A DNA stretch of 25,150 nt from an uncultured bacterium. Lineage in GTDB: Bacteria > Pseudomonadota > Alphaproteobacteria > SP197. The translations under genes were made by a program, and so were the position numbers. The stretch spans positions 1 to 25,150 of the forward strand of contig CALLQH010000389.1 of NCBI GenBank assembly GCA_938014945.1. Reading direction: 5' to 3'. Of the stretch, positions 22,224-25,150 are shown piece after piece. Below the pieces are notes generated by a model, which had not been told where the DNA came from, ran no database searches, and saw nothing but the letters and a program-made list of their open reading frames with translations. Every line of letters starts with the position of its first letter. Position 1 is the stretch's first letter.

Positions 22224-23408
22224 ATGACCACGATGACGCTGGACGAGATTCTCGACGACCTTGCCGGTTACCTGACGACGCCGGACGATGCCTGCCTCAC
22301 CCTGCCGCCCCAGGCCTATGTCTCGCCGGAACTCCACGACCTGGAGATCCGCGAGATCTTCGAGAAGTCCTGGCTGTGCGTCGGGCGCGAGGAATACGTC
22401 CCCAACGCCGGCGACTACTACACCATCGACGTCATGGGCGAGCCGGTCATCATCGTGCGTGGCACGGACGGCAAGGTCCGCGCGCTCAACAGCGCCTGCC
22501 GCCACCGCTTCATGCCGGTGGTGCAGGACAAGGGCAATACGAAGCGTTTCACCTGCCCCTACCACGCCTGGACCTACGCCACGGACGGCCGCCTGATCGG
22601 CGCGCCGCACATGGAGCAGAGCAAGGCCTTCGACAAGAAGGCCTGCGGCCTGCCGGAATACCGCCTGGAAGGCTGGATGGGCTTTCTCTTCATCAACCTC
22701 GACGATGATGCAGCGCCCCTGCAGCCGGTCATGGCCTCCATGGAGGCGGCGACGAAACACTACCGCATCGCCGACCAGACCGAGGTCTTCCACTACGAGC
22801 GGGTCTGGGAGGGCAACTGGAAGCTCTCGGCCGAGAACTCCATGGAGTACTACCACCACATCGGCCTGCACGCCTCGACTGTGGGTATCCAGATGCCGGC
22901 CAAGGGCACCTATATCCCGGCAACTCCCGCCACCGACGAGACCTTCACCCACGAGCGCTGCTCCATGGGCGAGGAATACATCGGCGGCAAGGACCACCCG
23001 ATGAACCCCAAAGGCAATCTGACCGGCCTGACCCAGGAGGAACTGACCACCGGCTACATGGTCTATGTCTTCCCGGCCTTCACCATGGCGATGCGTCCGG
23101 GCACCAACAACTGGCTCTCCTTCCGTCCGGACGGCGTCGACAAGACGAAGATCCTGGGCGGTTACCTGCTCTGGAAGGAGATCGCCGACGAGGACCCGGC
23201 GCTGGCCAGGGCGCGCGCCGAGCTGATCGAGAAGGTCAACCACGAGGATTCGCTGGCGACCAGCGAGCTCAACAAGGTCGTCCGTTCGCGCAAGGCCGCG
23301 CGCGGTCCGCTTTCCCACTTCGAGGGCACGGTGGCGCAGTTTGCCCGTTACCTCGCGCGCACCCTGGCTTCCGACCGCGCGCCCGCGCAGCGCGTCGCGG
23401 CGGAGTAG
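22224..23408 (+). CDS. Rieske oxygenase alpha subunit, copy 1 (CntA/GbcA-like)
   Basis: A 394-residue Rieske non-heme iron oxygenase large subunit. GAGGAGAGA precedes the ATG at 22224. The Rieske [2Fe-2S] ligands are Cys92, His94, Cys111 and His114 (CxH-x16-CxxH). The mononuclear iron site is in ENSMEYYHHIGLH: His211 and His216, with Asp342 in NHEDSLATS as probable third ligand. The residue bridging the two centres, normally Asp, is Glu208. A bridging Glu is known from carnitine monooxygenase CntA and is associated with oxygenases acting on quaternary ammonium compounds. No beta subunit is encoded nearby, consistent with the alpha-only class; no reductase is visible in the window. It is the most divergent of the three copies, with one residue fewer between the Rieske halves. 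Substrate unknown; an N-methylated or quaternary amine is likely. Confidence 0.92.
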   Translation: MTTMTLDEILDDLAGYLTTPDDACLTLPPQAYVSPELHDLEIREIFEKSWLCVGREEYVPNAGDYYTIDVMGEPVIIVRGTDGKVRALNSACRHRFMPVVQDKGNTKRFTCPYHAWTYATDGRLIGAPHMEQSKAFDKKACGLPEYRLEGWMGFLFINLDDDAAPLQPVMASMEAATKHYRIADQTEVFHYERVWEGNWKLSAENSMEYYHHIGLHASTVGIQMPAKGTYIPATPATDETFTHERCSMGEEYIGGKDHPMNPKGNLTGLTQEELTTGYMVYVFPAFTMAMRPGTNNWLSFRPDGVDKTKILGGYLLWKEIADEDPALARARAELIEKVNHEDSLATSELNKVVRSRKAARGPLSHFEGTVAQFARYLARTLASDRAPAQRVAAE

Positions 23409-23412
23409 GGGC

Positions 23413-24585
23413 GTGACGGCAACGCTCGACCGGCTGCTCGACACGCTGGCTGCCTATCCCGCCACGCCGGACCATGCCTGTTTCACGCTGCCGCCGCAGG
23501 CCTATACCGATCCCGATCTCTACGAACTGGAGGTCGAGCGCATCTTCCGCCGCGAATGGCTCATCATCGGTCGCGCGAGCGACGTGCCCGATCCCGGCGA
23601 CTGGTTCACGATCGACGTGCTGGGCGATCCGCTGCTGGTGGTGCGCGGCACCGACGGCACGGTGCGCGCCCTCTCGAACGTCTGCCGTCACCGCTACATG
23701 CCGGTGGCGCTGGAGCCACGCGGCAACGACAAGCGCTTCGTCTGCGCCTACCACGGCTGGGTCTACGGCACCGACGGGCGGCTGGTCGCCGCACCGCTGA
23801 TGGAGGGCTCCACCGGCTTCGAGAAGGGCCGCTGCAACCTGCCGGAATACCGGCTGGAGCAGTGGCACGGTTTCCTCTTCGTCAACTTCGACAACGAGGC
23901 CGCCCCGCTCGGCCCGCGCATGGCCGAGGCCGACGCGCGGCTCGAGAGCTACCGCAGCGCCGAACTCGTCACCGGGCTCGCCTACGACACGATCTGGGAG
24001 GGCAACTGGAAGCTCGCGACCGAAAACGGCATGGAATACTACCACCACATGGGGCTGCACGGCCGCACCCTGGAGGCCATGCTGCCCGCCGCGGGCGCGC
24101 GCATGGAGCCTGCCCCGGCATCGGGTCGTTTCACCCACACACGCTGCCCCTATGCCGACCGGGCGGCGGCGGCCGAACGTGTCGCGCGACGCCATGCCAG
24201 CCGTTTCAGCGAGGACGATGCGACCTCCTCCTACGCCATGGGCGTCTTTCCCAACATTTCCTTGGCCCTGACGCCCGACAGCAACAACTGGCTATCCTTC
24301 CTGCCCATGGGGCCGGAGCGGACGCGGGTGATCGGCGGCTATCTGCTGCCCGACAACCTGCAGTACGGCGATCCCGAGACCGCGGCCCGGCGCAACGCGC
24401 TGATCCACCAGGTCAACGAGGAGGATGCCCAGGCCACCTGGCGCCTGCAGCAGGTGATGCGCTCCACGAAGGCCGCGCCCGGCCCGCTCAATGTGCGCGA
24501 AGGCACGGTCGCCCAGTTCTACAAGTATCTCGCCCGCACGCTCGTTCCCGAGCGGGTCGCGGCGATGCCGGTTGCCGCGGAATAG
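23413..24585 (+). CDS. Rieske oxygenase alpha subunit, copy 2
   Basis: A 390-residue Rieske oxygenase. It starts with GTG at 23413, 4 bases after the previous stop; GGAG (23402-23405) at 7 bases lies within the upstream gene's last codons, suggesting coupled translation. The [2Fe-2S] ligands are Cys91, His93, Cys111 and His114 (CxH-x17-CxxH). The catalytic iron site is ENGMEYYHHMGLH with His211 and His216, bridging Glu208, and Asp338 in VNEEDAQATW. Its C-terminal block GPLNVREGTVAQFYKYLARTL matches copy 1 (GPLSHFEGTVAQFARYLARTL). By hand alignment it is much closer to copy 3, about 75% identical over the first 185 residues, than to copy 1, so copies 2 and 3 look like a more recent duplication. 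It may form a homo- or hetero-oligomer with its neighbours; that is inference. Confidence 0.92.
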   Translation: MTATLDRLLDTLAAYPATPDHACFTLPPQAYTDPDLYELEVERIFRREWLIIGRASDVPDPGDWFTIDVLGDPLLVVRGTDGTVRALSNVCRHRYMPVALEPRGNDKRFVCAYHGWVYGTDGRLVAAPLMEGSTGFEKGRCNLPEYRLEQWHGFLFVNFDNEAAPLGPRMAEADARLESYRSAELVTGLAYDTIWEGNWKLATENGMEYYHHMGLHGRTLEAMLPAAGARMEPAPASGRFTHTRCPYADRAAAAERVARRHASRFSEDDATSSYAMGVFPNISLALTPDSNNWLSFLPMGPERTRVIGGYLLPDNLQYGDPETAARRNALIHQVNEEDAQATWRLQQVMRSTKAAPGPLNVREGTVAQFYKYLARTLVPERVAAMPVAAE

Positions 24586-24593
24586 GAGAGACC

Positions 24594-25150
24594 ATGTCCC
24601 CGACCCTGGATCGCCTGCTCGACACCATCGCGGCCTATCCCGCCACGGACGATGCCGCCTGCTTCACCCTGCCGCCGGAGGCCTATACCGACCCCGATCT
24701 CTTCGCGCTGGAGAAGGAACGCATCTTCAAACAGGAATGGATGCTGATCGGCCGCGCGAACGACATTCCGAACGCCGGCGACTGGTTCACCTTCCAGGTG
24801 CTCGACGATCCCATGCTGATCGTGCGCGGCAGCGACGGGCGCATCCGCGCCCTCTCGAATGTCTGCCGCCACCGCTACATGCCGGTGGCGCTGGAGGAGA
24901 AGGGCAACGACAAACGTTTCGTCTGCGCCTACCACGGATGGGTCTACGGCACCGACGGACGGCTGGTGGCCGCCCCCCTGATGGAAGGTTCCACGGGCTT
25001 TGACAAAGGCCGCTGCGCGCTGCCGGAGTACCGGCTGGAGGAATGGCAGGGCTTCCTCTTCGTGAACCTGGACGACAATGCCGAGCCGCTGGCGCCCCAG
25101 CTTCACGAAGCCGATGCCATGCTTGCCAACTACAAGACGGACGAGCTCAT
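24594..25150 (+). CDS. Rieske oxygenase alpha subunit, copy 3 (cut by window end)
   Basis: The reading frame from ATG 24594 (GGAG with 5-base spacing, 8 bases after the previous stop) stays open to the end of the window, giving 185 residues and no stop. The Rieske ligands Cys91, His93, Cys111 and His114 are present (NVCRHRYMPVALEEKGNDKRFVCAYH in the protein). The catalytic iron site (expected near residues 205-216) lies beyond the window, so whether this copy is active cannot be judged. About 46 of the 185 residues differ from copy 2, mostly conservative changes. The N-terminal block TLDRLLDTIAAYPATDDAACFTLPPEAY is shared by all three copies in modified form. The operon continues to the right. 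Confidence 0.9.
   Translation, partial: MSPTLDRLLDTIAAYPATDDAACFTLPPEAYTDPDLFALEKERIFKQEWMLIGRANDIPNAGDWFTFQVLDDPMLIVRGSDGRIRALSNVCRHRYMPVALEEKGNDKRFVCAYHGWVYGTDGRLVAAPLMEGSTGFDKGRCALPEYRLEEWQGFLFVNLDDNAEPLAPQLHEADAMLANYKTDEL

Overview
The window reads as chromosomal DNA of a GC-rich Gram-negative bacterium, most likely an alphaproteobacterium (Rhodospirillales-like). The basis is strong G/C bias at third codon positions, long open mirror frames on the opposite strand, Shine-Dalgarno-led genes, exported proteins with classical signal peptides, and the gene families present. This placement is inference; there is no rRNA or other phylogenetic marker. I see no insertion sequence, phage gene or CRISPR array, and no gene-free stretch over 300 bases.

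Left part (1-8550): a small exported protein of unknown function behind a good sigma-70-like promoter; a tRNA-Arg(CCT) on the minus strand; a gamma-glutamyltransferase family enzyme (minus), divergent from a half-size EamA-type transporter; a sugar-transfer-type ATP-grasp protein; a single-domain rhodanese (minus), divergent from a galE-type epimerase; an amidase-signature hydrolase; and a putative lipoprotein alpha/beta-hydrolase.

Middle (8550-15800): a minus-strand operon for a PotABCD-type ABC importer (ATPase, binding protein, two permeases) of the polyamine/opine/phosphonate class. Strong hairpins lie after the binding-protein gene and at the operon end. Then come an exported Sel1-repeat protein (plus) and a creatinase/Xaa-Pro-peptidase-fold (M24) protein (minus) whose ribosome-binding site lies in a perfect inverted repeat.

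Right part (15980-25150): a tightly coupled four-gene cassette, which I consider the most interesting system here. It encodes a membrane protein with a degenerate GGDEF domain, an unrecognised membrane-anchored protein, a processive family-2 glycosyltransferase without PilZ, and a BcsB-like periplasmic protein. Its order resembles the Firmicute yda/pss exopolysaccharide clusters rather than canonical bcs operons. It is followed by a second M24-fold protein and three tandem Rieske oxygenase alpha subunits (the last cut by the window end). The two complete copies have Glu at the bridging position, as in carnitine monooxygenase CntA.

Functional picture (inference): the importer, the two metal-site-degenerate M24 proteins, the Rieske oxygenases, the amidase and the GGT-like enzyme all fit uptake and breakdown of small amine or quaternary-ammonium compounds. 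The four-gene cassette would make and export a polysaccharide under nucleotide-second-messenger or protein-protein control.
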